Positions 33,766 to 43,450 of a stretch of 64,000 bases of DNA are shown here, in pieces (the stretch's first letter is position 1; each line of letters opens with the position of its first letter). The notes beneath the pieces were generated by a model, which had not been told where the DNA came from, searched no databases, and was given only the letters and a program-made list of their open reading frames with translations. This stretch comes from Staphylotrichum longicolle (taxonomy: Eukaryota; Ascomycota; Sordariomycetes; Sordariales; Chaetomiaceae). Location: the NCBI GenBank assembly GCA_019096155.1, contig JAHCVI010000002.1, positions 5,084,001-5,148,000 of the forward strand, written 5' to 3'. The position numbers and the translations under genes were made by a program.

Positions 33766-35694
33766 TTAGTTGGACTCATTAGCGGAAGGAGGAGCAGCTC
33801 CAACCACAAGACCGTTGGCGCCCAGAACACGCAACGCCGCCGCCTCCCCGCTCCAGTATGCGCCCGTCGTCGTCCCAAGGGCGACGAATGGCGCCGTGTG
33901 CTCGCCGGCGAACCAGATCCCCCGCTCCGGCAGGCCCGCTCGCATCACCCGGATGTCATCCTCAAGATCGATCTGCTGCTCTTGCTGCTTCTCCCCGTTT
34001 ACCGCTGGTCCGCCAGCGTCCGCGCTGACTTGGAAGTTGGTATAAGATCCATTCCCAGCCAAGTCGTCGCCATGCCAGTCCGTGGCGAGGATAGCCGCGG
34101 GTGTACAGTCGACGTGTCCGGGCTGGTAGTTGGGAAGGCGGCTGTAGTACGGGCGGAAAAAGCGGTCGAGCACATCGAAATACTCGGCGCTGTCAGGATG
34201 AAGACCGCGGATCAAAGACAAGACGTGTTCCGCACATGGGTCGTGTGTGTAGACAAGCAGTGTCGGCTTGGCGTGGGACCCGAACACCGCCGGGGATGAC
34301 AGCGGGACCAGCTCGATGGTCCAGTGCTTCTGCTCCTCGGGCACGTATTCTGGGCGCAGAAAGTGAAAGAAGCTAGGGAATGAGTCGACTGGCCCTTCCG
34401 GTGCCTCGTTTGTCTCAGTGGGTGAACTCATCCGCTGCTGCGGAACGCTGTCGGTTGTTGGAGGGCGATCCCAGAAGGCAGCAGGGAAAGTGATGTACAC
34501 CTTTTCAAGGCTGCTGTAGGATGCGTTCTGGACTGATCTTTGGAGGCGGTGCGGCAGGGCTGGGACGAAGGTAGGTCGCCTCTTTTTTAGGCAACCCAGA
34601 GGAACTGCGACGACGACTTCGTCAAATTCGAACACGCCCCCGTCAGACCTCACAACAACCTTGGGATCCAGCGTGTCAGTTCCAGTGCTTTCGATGCTTG
34701 TTACCAGGGTTGAAAGGCGCATATCAGCGTGCGCCAAAGGCTTCCTCGCGACGTGCTGGATAATTGGGGCGTGACTGTCCATGACGAAGAGGTTCTCTGT
34801 TCCGACAAAAAGATCGGCAACTGGAGTCAGTCTAATGCCTTCTGTTTATACAATGACTCTGACTGGGAATCTCACCGCCGTCGAGGCACTCCTCAAGCCA
34901 GAACCACCTGAGGCTCTGCCGCTCCCAGGAATCTCCGATGAAGGAACCCCACATCTCAGCCAGGAGCAGTACCCGAGCTTGCTGGTCTTCGGATAAAGTC
35001 CCTTCGGCGAGCTTCTCCTGAAAGAAGTCCTTCAGGCCAAGGCTTGCGTTGACGCTAAGGCACTCTTCGTTGCTGTATTTGAACGCATGGCCAATAAGAT
35101 TCCCAAACGATATCGAGTCCGGAGGCTGCGTGATCTTTCGGCATTGTTGTTCCGTTGGGTTCGAAGGCTTGCATGGTGTCTGCCACAGCACAGAGAGAGA
35201 TGTTGGTTTCTTGGGCCAACTTCCAGACGGGGTTGTCGTCTGTTCCGTGGACCCAATTGGGGCCCCTTTTTGCTGGTCAGTCAGAGTTTGACCTCTCATG
35301 TCACAGCCTGATGCCCATCCACACTTACATGTCCACAATCTGATCCAGCAAATTTGACTGGTGTATCTAGGTGAACCGTGTTAGCAATGCCACTGTTTGG
35401 GTGTACCCTTTCAATTCTCTAATTACTTACTCGCCCTCCAATTCTATCCCGCGCCTCCAGGATTGTCACCCTGGCTCCCCCATCGAGGAGGACTTCGGCA
35501 CACCGCAGTCCGGCCAGACCTGCCCCAATCACGCCAATGTGAGGCCTTTCCGGTGTCTCCCCACGGACTCGAATAGCTGGTCTTGGCTGGAATGAAGTCA
35601 GGAAATCTCGAGAACAAGTTAGGAGGTCCTCTTTCATCCGCGATAAGCCTCCCGCAGCAACGAAGGCCGCGTTTGAGTGGCTTCTTCCTTCCAT
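33766..35694 (-). CDS. FAD-dependent amine oxidase (polyamine-oxidase/LSD-like), one internal frameshift
   Basis: Exons 35694-35431, 35366-35329, 35265-34876 and 34820-33766. The dinucleotide-binding motif IGVIGAGLAGLRCAE with ILEARDRIGGR lies at about residues 52-88. Splicing yields IVDMGPNWVHG, a hallmark of this family. The C-terminal FAD motif reads GIWFAGEHTAPFVALGTTTGAYWSGEAAA. In exon 3 the frame changes near 35,098-35,102: GLDIVWE is followed in another frame by LIGHAFKYSNEEC, with one surplus T. All other joins keep frame only if this base is ignored. Without correction the protein would stop early and lack substrate and C-terminal FAD regions. Family members oxidise polyamines or other amines, producing hydrogen peroxide. 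It is convergent with the GH172 gene (120 bp apart), and a role in the sugar cluster is not evident. Confidence 0.8.
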
Positions 35695-36228
35695 GCTTGC
35701 ACTCAGAGAATGGATGAAAGAAATCTACGTAAAAGTTAGGACGAAGAGGGGGGTCTGCCTGATACCGGAGTCATACCAGTTGGCCGTGATTTAAAGATAA
35801 AACAGCGCCGCAAAGGATGTATCACGCGCGGACACAAATATGCAACATTCATTGCCCAGCATCCCACAGTCAGAGGCCAACAGTCCGCGCCGCCTGAGCC
35901 CTGACCAACGACCGCTGGTCTCTGCCGGCAAGGGAAGCCTCGCCAAGCAAATCTGCAGTTCCAAATCTTCACATTGGACTGTCCGTACCTTAGATTGCTG
36001 TTGGTCTGGGCAAGGCGTCGCATTAGCCGGGCGAGAGCCTGCGCTGGTCATTCATCGATGTCGATGGCGGTCATGGTGCCCCACCAGCCAGGCACAATCC
36101 AGTTCATCTTATGGTGGAATCACATTCAGATGTTGCACGCTTTAACGTCTACGTATTTGCTTCATCTTCAACCTTAAAAGTTATTTCATCATAATCTAGA
36201 GACAACAAGCCAGCAGACGGCTCCTGAG
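35695..36228. other. Intergenic, no gene seen
   Basis: About 530 bp, promoter side of the amine oxidase and 3' side of the small minus-strand gene. No recognisable element. Confidence 0.5.
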
Positions 36229-36711
36229 CTACGGCGTACTTGGCATACCCCTGTGCCACTTCTGCAACACCTCTTTTACCTTCTGGCCAAGCGCGTTCGG
36301 GTCATTAATGCTCGTCTTCTCATCCACCAGCTCCAGCAGGTCCAGAATAATCTTTTCCCAACATACCAGGGTCCCCTCCAAACCCTTCAACGTCTTTAGC
36401 CTCCTCAGGGTGCCGTCAAACTTTTCCTTGGGTCCGAACCAGTCCTCGGTGGGCATGTCCGTCAAGACCCTCCACAAAAAGCTGGCAGCGGCGTATCGTC
36501 CAATCATAGCATCGCCGAACGCTTTCATGTCCTCGGAGAGGGCCTTGTCCGTGGAGGAAATCCCAGTCTTGACCAACGTTTGGGCGATCATGGTCCATCC
36601 CTCGTGAGCGGTGGCAAGCCGAGCTTTGGCATCTTTGGTTCGCTTGATGGCAATCTGGTGAGGGGTGAGGTCCTCGTTGGTGATTGGGGCAGTTTCAGCC
36701 GAGGGAGGCAT
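36229..36711 (-). CDS. Small hypothetical helical protein
   Basis: A 160-residue single-exon frame with a true ATG and good coding character (NEDLTPHQIAIKRTKDAKARLATAHEG..., WEKIILDLLELVDEK). It is predicted helical and soluble, without signal peptide or membrane segment. I do not recognise the family. It could be a fungal lineage-specific protein; the adjacent genes give no functional hint. Confidence 0.6.
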   Translation of the reverse strand: MPPSAETAPITNEDLTPHQIAIKRTKDAKARLATAHEGWTMIAQTLVKTGISSTDKALSEDMKAFGDAMIGRYAAASFLWRVLTDMPTEDWFGPKEKFDGTLRRLKTLKGLEGTLVCWEKIILDLLELVDEKTSINDPNALGQKVKEVLQKWHRGMPSTP

Positions 36712-37508
36712 TGATTGCGGTTGTGTTTGTTTCCAAGTGTGCAGTAGGTTGAGGTTCGCCTGAGAGAGAAGACAAGGTCCGGGTGTCGGTGGTTCGTAAA
36801 GAGAACCGAGGACTCAGACCCATTGGTATTAATAATGTCTCATGAAGGATCACAATCTGAACACAGGTATTGGGAACCACAGCGAACAACGTGCCTGTCC
36901 TTGGCCCTCTCCTTTGTGTCGTTTGGCTGTCAGGGCACCCAAACAATGCGCGCAGCTTGCATCAGCGGAACAATGCACAAACGCAACAAAGACACATGGG
37001 GTCCATGTCTCATCTCATCAGATGTAAGGAATGACGATGCCGCGAGAGGGAGATGTTTATGGATACCCTATGCTTCTCCTCAAACACCTACAAAAAAAAC
37101 ACGGCTTCAAAACTGATGAGCAAGACAGGTGCGCTGTACATCCAGACGCTCTGCTCACGGCTCTGTCGGTCAAAAGACCGGTATCATCTCTCGCCATTGA
37201 TGCCGGCGCGTCGCAGGTTGATCGTTCTGTTGTCCCAATGGTTGCTCGGCCTAGACGTATTCGGGCCTTCAGGGCCGCTTGAATATGGCTTTGAATTTTG
37301 TAAGGAGGTGCGCGGCTGGCAATGGAAAGGCAACAGGATGGATGCCTGCGCGAACCGCCGACTTATTAAGTTCTGCGCGACAGCACCCAACACCGAACAA
37401 CCAACACCGAACAACCAACACCGAACAACCAACACCGACACCAACACCGAACAACCAACACCGGACAAACAACGAACTCAGCCGCGGCTAAAAACAGGAG
37501 AACAAGAA
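36712..37508. other. Intergenic region containing a 14-bp minisatellite
   Basis: No gene is supported. An in-frame ATG at 37053 keeps the downstream frame open, but the intervening codons look non-coding, so I place the next start at 37509. Confidence 0.45.
37388..37471. repeat. 14-bp tandem repeat, unit CAACACCGAACAAC
   Basis: About six copies, with one shortened/variant unit in the middle and a final copy changed to CCGGACAAAC. It lies in the leader just before the 604-aa protein gene. Confidence 0.85.
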
Positions 37509-39323
37509 ATGGGCGAATTACCACCACTCTTGCGCCTCCCCCCATCGCTCCGGCGCCGCATCTACGGCTTCGTCGGTTTGACAGCTTCGTCGATTACACC
37601 TGGGACCCTGGGCAGATTCGACCTTCACGGCGGCCTGGTCGATCCGTATGCACCATCGGCCACTGCCAGCACGTTCCACGGCTTGCTCCTCTCCTGCCGT
37701 ACCATCCACGCCGAGGCCGCCGCTATCGTGTACTCGTGCAACGGTTTTATCCTCCGCTACGACCCAGCCAACCCGGAACCGCTTCGCCCATTGCACGCGC
37801 TTACCGCGACAGCGCTTGCGTCCCTGACGAGCCTCACCATCATCCTCAACCAGGCATCCTGCCACCAAATCGGGTACACAGACCTCGGCTACTGCTGCGT
37901 CGAGGGCCGCGATGACAAGTGGAGTGGCCTGACCGAATGCGAATTCAAGCATGGCGACTTGCACCAATCCCCTCTGTTGGCGCATGGCGATAACGACTTC
38001 GCTGCAGCCCAGCATCTGCTCGCCGAGTGGTCCCTAGCCGCCGCCCGTCTCTCGTCTGTCCCGGCCGGGCGCCTCGAGCTCGCCCTCGTCTGCGATATTG
38101 ACCCTTCCCACAAACGCGCCCTAGAAGTTGCCTCGCTCGTCACTGCACCGCTCCGCCTCCTCCCGCAGCTCAGAGACTGCCGGATCCGGCTTTGCAAGAT
38201 ACCGGACGCGCGCCTCCAGCAGATTGCTTGGGACAGCGTCTTACAAGCACGCCATACCGCGGCCCCACCTTACTACTCCCCTATGCCGTCGGCGAGGACC
38301 AAGGCGACGTTAGTAGGCCTCCCACGCGAACTCCGCCTTCGTATTCTCGAGCACACCGATCTCATCGCCCCAGGAAGGGAAGTCACATGGAGCCGTCAGG
38401 ATCAAGGCTACCTTACAGTTGCCCGTGGAGACTACTTTGAGGAAGACGACTTACGCGTCTTTTTTCATTGTTGGAATTCCTCCGAGTCGTTTCCCTTCTT
38501 CCACGGCTGCTTCTGCCGCCGCCGCCACGCCGCCTTCTCATCTGCGTGCAAGTGTTGGGCGCCGCCGGGTCCGCTCTTCCTCGTCTGCCGCACCCTGTAT
38601 CAGGATGCCCAGTTCACCTTCTTCTCCGGCAACCGCTTCATTGTCCATGACTACAAGACGTCTAGGTGTTGGGCGCTGCCTGGCTTCCGTGAATGGTCAA
38701 ACGAAAACCTCGAGCAACCTGAATGGTCTCAAGAGCCCGAAGAAACTTACACTGTCTCCCCCTACAGCTACCCAGAGAGTCGCTTTGCCGCGTCGCAGTT
38801 TCTCCGCGAGGTGGTCCCCGCCCATTGCCTCGCCTACCTCCGTTTCCTCGAGCTCGTGTTTCCGCCTTACCTCGCCCAGACATGGCCCCGCGGGGACCAC
38901 CCCGTGCTGCAGGACTGGCAAGCCACCGTGGACTGGCTCCTCGACAAGGTTGATGCCCCGGCTCTTACCCTACGACTCGCCGGAGCAGAGGTCCACTATG
39001 AGAGTCCATCTGAGTACCACGAGATCATCCCTAAGTCCGAGGGAGACGATATCGCGAAGGCCCACCTCGATCTCACGCGTCCTCTGAAGGCATTGGCAGA
39101 CGTTGGTCTCGCCCGATTTTTCTTCCGCTTTCCCTGCCCTTGGGAGTTCACCATGGACTGCCTGCGCCGCTCTGAAATGAGATCGCAAATAGAGGCCAAG
39201 CAGAGAAGAGACAAGGCTTCCTTCGAGCGTATGGTTCTCGGGGAACGCTACAAACACCAGTATGCAGACGGCAGAGAGGAGCCAGGGCCGAGCTATTGGG
39301 TTTTGGCGTATGACCGACTTTAG
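37509..39323 (+). CDS. Tandem F-box-like/DUF protein, 604 aa
   Basis: A single exon from ATG 37509 (MGELPPLLRLPPSLRRRIYGFVGL) to TAG. Two copies of the same architecture are visible. At residues 1-80 an F-box-like LPPSLRRRIYGF is followed by LLLSCRTIHAEAAAIVYSCNGFIL. At about 270-390 a second set reads LVGLPRELRLRILEHTDL followed by LFLVCRTLYQDAQFTFFSGNRFIV. This 'LP..LR..I..H.D ... C+..Y.EA...FYS.N.F' pattern is a common fungal F-box-like family of unknown ligand. The internal duplication within one polypeptide is notable. A Cys-rich segment (CFCRRRHAAFSSACKCW) precedes the second repeat's end. Probably cytosolic or nuclear, possibly an SCF adaptor (inference). Confidence 0.75.
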   Translation: MGELPPLLRLPPSLRRRIYGFVGLTASSITPGTLGRFDLHGGLVDPYAPSATASTFHGLLLSCRTIHAEAAAIVYSCNGFILRYDPANPEPLRPLHALTATALASLTSLTIILNQASCHQIGYTDLGYCCVEGRDDKWSGLTECEFKHGDLHQSPLLAHGDNDFAAAQHLLAEWSLAAARLSSVPAGRLELALVCDIDPSHKRALEVASLVTAPLRLLPQLRDCRIRLCKIPDARLQQIAWDSVLQARHTAAPPYYSPMPSARTKATLVGLPRELRLRILEHTDLIAPGREVTWSRQDQGYLTVARGDYFEEDDLRVFFHCWNSSESFPFFHGCFCRRRHAAFSSACKCWAPPGPLFLVCRTLYQDAQFTFFSGNRFIVHDYKTSRCWALPGFREWSNENLEQPEWSQEPEETYTVSPYSYPESRFAASQFLREVVPAHCLAYLRFLELVFPPYLAQTWPRGDHPVLQDWQATVDWLLDKVDAPALTLRLAGAEVHYESPSEYHEIIPKSEGDDIAKAHLDLTRPLKALADVGLARFFFRFPCPWEFTMDCLRRSEMRSQIEAKQRRDKASFERMVLGERYKHQYADGREEPGPSYWVLAYDRL

Positions 39324-39702
39324 GAGGCGTCTGACTCGTTCATCGCTGAGTAGCCAAGGTCCCTAAAACCTAGAGACAATACCTAGGTACTCATGGGTTC
39401 AATAATCTCATGAACATTGACCTGGGTACCGTACCTAAGGTACCTTGAGGAAGTGAGCGCGTGTGTGCTTTGGGTAAGTGTTACCTACATTACCCTTTTT
39501 ATTCTTCCTGATCCTGCGAAAGAGATAAGGTAAGGTACCTAGGTAGAAAAGCCTGTATGAGTAGTGGGCACAACTCTTTACCACTAAACACCGTCTTCAT
39601 AAACTCCAGTTTGTCGCCCTGAGATGAGACATTGAAATTGAGATCTGCGGGAAACCCCCAGGAATAGCAAGCGTGGTCAACTTGGACGGCCCTCAAGCCC
39701 AC
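39324..39702. other. Intergenic, rich in CCTAGGTAC-type words
   Basis: Short palindromic words such as CCTAGGTAC, GGTACCGTACC and AAGGTACC recur between 39,380 and 39,545. No coding signal. Confidence 0.5.
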
Positions 39703-40590
39703 TCAAAGGAGAATCGGAATGCCAAAGAATGCGCCAGCAATAGTAGCTCCAGCCCCTATCAGTTTGAGCCACCGATCGGAATTCTGCGCATCCCTTTCAG
39801 CGGCTTCCCTTCCCGCACGCTCCTTCGCAGCCCTGTCCTCCGCATCCCGGAGCATCTTGTCGCGGAGTTTGTTTTGTTGATCATACGCGCTTTTCACCCT
39901 GTCGCGTTCATTCTTGATCTGATTGTCCCTTTGCCGTAGCTCTTCTTCCCATCGCATACGCTCATCCGCCCGTTCCTGCTCTTCCCGTCTGCGCTCCTCC
40001 TCCCGCGTCCGCTTGTCATCTTCCTCCTTCTCCTCTTCCGCAATTAGCCGAAGTCTTTCCTGCTCTTCCATGTCTTTCACTTGTTGATGGAGTTCTTGAA
40101 GTCTCTCCTGCGCTTCGCGCTCACTGATCTCCTTTGCTTCGAGCTTCAACTTCAACAAGATCCTTTCTCGCTCAATGCCAATCGCGATACCCGCCGCAGT
40201 ATCTGCGACGTCTTTGCCGTCCTCAACCAGTTCCTTCTGTATCCTGAGAGGCATGGGCTTGTTCCCAATCATATGCAGGATCTGCCTGCCGGAGCTCTCG
40301 GATTTGTGGAACTTGGCTGTCTTGGCTCCCAAGGAGAGCATCTTGGCCATGTACGTTTGCTGGTACTCGTCTTCCCGCGCTTTGCCTTCATCCGGGTCGA
40401 CGCTGCTCCACATGGTTGACACGAAAAAAACATTCGGGGCTGCTCTTGCGCCGCAGATACACTCACTGGACTTGAGGCTATGTCCGATCTTCACATCCTG
40501 TCCGGTGACAGTTTTGATAAAGGTGCTTTTGCCAACCCCTGTGAGCCCCAGCACCGCGACATATATGTCTCTTTCAGCCATGATAGGCAT
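39703..40590 (-). CDS. P-loop GTPase-like coiled-coil protein with truncated G domain
   Basis: A 295-residue single frame. The P-loop GLTGVGKSTF is at about 15-24 (an equally good start, MAERDIYVAVLG, is three codons later at 40581). Residue 42 onward jumps directly to a late G-domain segment (NVFFVSTMWSSV, then REDEYQQTYMAKML and GAKTAKFHKSESS). In complete fungal proteins of this type the switch and DTPG (G3) region plus about 80 residues lie between these parts; here they are absent. A long charged coiled coil (about 135-265) follows, then a hydrophobic C-terminal anchor (WLKLIGAGATIAGAFFGIPILL). The sequence at the junction reads GTGAGT, a perfect splice donor, so the deletion may run from a former intron into a later exon. 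Probably nucleotide-binding but unlikely to hydrolyse GTP normally. Confidence 0.75.
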   Translation of the reverse strand: MPIMAERDIYVAVLGLTGVGKSTFIKTVTGQDVKIGHSLKSSECICGARAAPNVFFVSTMWSSVDPDEGKAREDEYQQTYMAKMLSLGAKTAKFHKSESSGRQILHMIGNKPMPLRIQKELVEDGKDVADTAAGIAIGIERERILLKLKLEAKEISEREAQERLQELHQQVKDMEEQERLRLIAEEEKEEDDKRTREEERRREEQERADERMRWEEELRQRDNQIKNERDRVKSAYDQQNKLRDKMLRDAEDRAAKERAGREAAERDAQNSDRWLKLIGAGATIAGAFFGIPILL

Positions 40591-41273
40591 GAGGGTGCTA
40601 TAAAGGGAGTAAGTTACATCCTCAAATGCTATTGCACCGTGGAGTTGACAAGTTCTGAGCCATTCTAATCACTAACCTGAGGAGAACGAAAAAATGGAGT
40701 CTCATTCTGGCGAGGCTGAGACAAATTGCCACTGTTATCAAGCACAGCTTTGGACGGGATTCAGTATGCGAACAGAACAGTAGCGAGTTCGGCCGAGGCA
40801 AAGTTTGGGTTCGAAGCTCTCGATTCACAACCGCCTTGATTGATGTCGTAAATATAAGTACGGAAACGTTGTGGACAGATGGCCTTTCACGGCGGGGTTC
40901 CCATCGTCATGTACTCGGGCTGGGCAAGCTCAACCTTTACAGGCTGCGTATTCAGCTGGTGCGGGTGGTAGACTTGGCAGTTCGTCTCTGCCAGTCCAGA
41001 AAGCCACCAAGGCCATGGCATTGATGCGATAGGCGAGGTGAATCACGGAGCCTCGCGTCTCCATGAGAGCTCCGAGAAGTTGCATCTCTTGGCGCATCAC
41101 CTGTCTGCAAAGAAGAGAGCTGGATGGTGGACACAGCCACACCAGGCTCGCTGCCCCTTGAGGAGCTCGTCCGTGTTCTTGTTGTTGTCATCGTCACAAC
41201 GTTCCTTAAGGGCAAAACAGATAGTTGCTTTTCTACCGCAAAGTCTAAGAACAAACACCCAGAAATCTTGTCG
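40591..41273. other. Intergenic, no gene seen
   Basis: About 680 bp between the 5' end of the GTPase-like gene and the 3' end of the nitrate transporter. No element recognised. Confidence 0.5.
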
Positions 41274-42945
41274 TTACCGGCCACCAATCTGCCCCTTCGG
41301 AATAGGGGGGATCCAGCACACGGCCAGGTTCAACACAATGTGAATGATGCCAATCACCCAGAACCCCTTGGCGTAATTGGTCCCGTTGTCCATGAACCGG
41401 AAGATGATGGCAAACACCACACCGCCCAGGTTCCCGCCCGCGCCCGTCAACCCGGACAGCACGCCGTTGGCGTACGGATACACGTGCGGCACAAGCGCAA
41501 AGTTGGCGCCGTTGCCGGCCTCGTGGAATACCGCCATCAGCACCACCAACCCGACCATGGTCCCCAGGTTGTGCGGATCCAACAGCCCGATCAGGATCAG
41601 CAGCGCGCCCGTCAGCAGGCCGCACACGTGGATCCACGCCTTCTTCAGCCAGAGGCTTCGCCCGAAGAAGTTGTACACCAGGTCGCCGACGACGCCGCCC
41701 AGCGGCCGCGTGACAAAGTTGAGGAAGCCAAAGATGGCGGCGTAGTTGCTCGCGTTGGTCTGCCCCAGCGTCGGGAAGTTCTTGAGGTAGTAGGCGCTCA
41801 GGATGGAGTTGATGGCCAGCTCGCCGCCAAAGCTGCAGGCGTAGGTCGCGACGTGGAACAGCGCGTGCAGGCTGAAGACGACGTGCATGGACTCGCGGAA
41901 CGAGGGCTTGACGATGACCTCGCCCTGGGCCGTCTCGAGGGCCTCGGTGAGGGTGAGCGAGGCCTCGTTGGACGTGACCGGCAGGGACTTTTCCTTTTCG
42001 GGGTTCTTCTCGAGGTCGGAGGCGTTGCCGGTCGGGGTGGAGGCACCGTCGGTGGGGGTCGAGCGGTCGGCGATGGCGCCGGGGACGGCAACGATGGTGC
42101 CAGAGACGCCGTGCGACTCGAGGTTGTGCTGGACGTTGAGGTGGCGGTCATTCCTGGGTTGGGGGTTAGCGGAAGTGCAGGGGAACGTGGGCGGAGCAGG
42201 CAAGAGAGACATACCACTGGCCCATGGGCGTGTCCTCGCAGAGGAAGAGGAGGGCGAGGCCGCAGGTGATCAGGCAGACCAGGGGCACGACGAAGGTGAT
42301 GCGCCACGCCTCGCCGGGGCTGTGTCCCCACCGGTGAACCAGCGAGTCGTAAACAGCGGGCATGATGAAGTAAGTGATACCACCACCAGCATTGCCCCAG
42401 CCTCCGGAGAGGGCATTGGCGGTGCCGACAATGTTCTTGTCAAACCAGCCGGTGCACCACACCTGGCATGGCACAAAGGACCCGCCGAGGATGCCAATGA
42501 AGAGGCGGATGATGTAGAGCCCGGTGGCATCCTTGATCAATGGGGGGGAGCCAATGGGGATGCTTCCAACCAACAGGATCATGCCAAACACCTTGCGCGG
42601 TCCAAATTGATCACAAAGCGGCCCAGCCAAGAACCGAACAGCCAGGGTGGCCACGAGCGAGACAATGTTTGAGTTGGCAACTTGATCCGGGGCCAAGCCA
42701 AGGTCTTTTTTGATGGTGACGGTCAACTGAGCGATGTTAGTAGCGGCTACGGCCATTTGAGCTTTGGGACATACCAAGGGCGGGAAGGTATACCAAGCCC
42801 AGAAGGCCAGCATAAAGCCCAGCCACGAGAAGAAGAAGACGCGGCCATGGCGGTCGACGGGGTTGAAGATGGGTACGCTGCGAGCCTTCTTGTTGACAGG
42901 GTTGAGGACTGGCGTCCGCCAGAGGTCTGAGGCCTGGAATCCCAT
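41274..42945 (-). CDS. nrtA: Nitrate/nitrite transporter, CrnA/NrtA type (MFS NNP family)
   Basis: Exons 42945-42775, 42726-42215 and 42153-41274 join to 520 residues. Both nitrate signatures are present: GGWGNAGGG in the fifth membrane segment and GAGGNLGG in the eleventh. Also seen are FFFSWLGFMLAFWAWYTFPPL in helix 1 and a large cytoplasmic loop (about 240-315) rich in Ser, Thr and Pro, as in fungal members. Intron 1 is 48 nt with a TACTAAC branch site and no stop, so it stays in frame if retained, but removing it restores FPPLLTVTIKKDLG as expected. Intron 2 starts GTATGT and ends CCAG. Acts at the plasma membrane as a proton-coupled nitrate importer. No nitrate or nitrite reductase is adjacent. 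Upstream GATA and NirA-type sites suggest classic nitrogen control. Confidence 0.93.
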
Positions 42946-43450
42946 CCTGGCTGAAGTTTCGGTGTTTCGGCGACTCGGTGACTCGGCTCGGTAGACGGAT
43001 CACAGGGTCGCACTCAAGATGCCGGTGGTGAAGCTGATGCTGAATGAGTTCCACAGCTTGCCAGAGTCTCGATCAATATATATCTATCCCTCTCCCCGAC
43101 CCTGAGACCTGGTGGCGCCAAGGTGTTCAATGTCCCGATGGCAGACATGGTGCCGAGCTGATGGCCAAGCTCGCTCGGCAGCTATCCCATGATGCTTTCT
43201 CAGACTGTGAGACATGCATCTCCGAGAGATCGGCCCCATCCCACGTTCGGGGAGGCGTCGAGACCCCCACAGGCAGTGCAGCCAGCCCTGCGTTATCTGC
43301 TTATCTGCATCGGGCTGAGGCTCTGGCCAGGGGCCGCCTTGGCAGAGATAAAGGAGGCATGTTGGCAGGCTTCGGATCTTTCCGAGCAACAATGTTATCT
43401 TGGAGCGTCGGGTCGATAAACTTTATCAGGGCGACACCATCTCCGCGGGC
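42946..43450. promoter_or_regulatory. Nitrate transporter promoter with GATA sites and a NirA-type site
   Basis: HGATAR-type words (AreA/NIT-2 sites, either strand) occur at 43,293-43,298, 43,301-43,306, 43,346-43,351, 43,395-43,400, 43,414-43,419 and 43,423-43,428. The word CTCCGCGG at 43,441-43,448 matches the NirA consensus CTCCGHGG. Further GATA words continue to about 44,010. Confidence 0.6.

Noticed and set aside
37388..37471. Regular repeat array resembling a CRISPR array
   Set aside because: Units are 14 bp and directly adjacent, with no spacers; it is a minisatellite in a eukaryotic leader.
41124..42269. Long plus-strand frame of 381 codons
   Set aside because: It lies antisense to the nitrate transporter exons, has no domain, and its composition mirrors the GC-biased third positions of the real gene.
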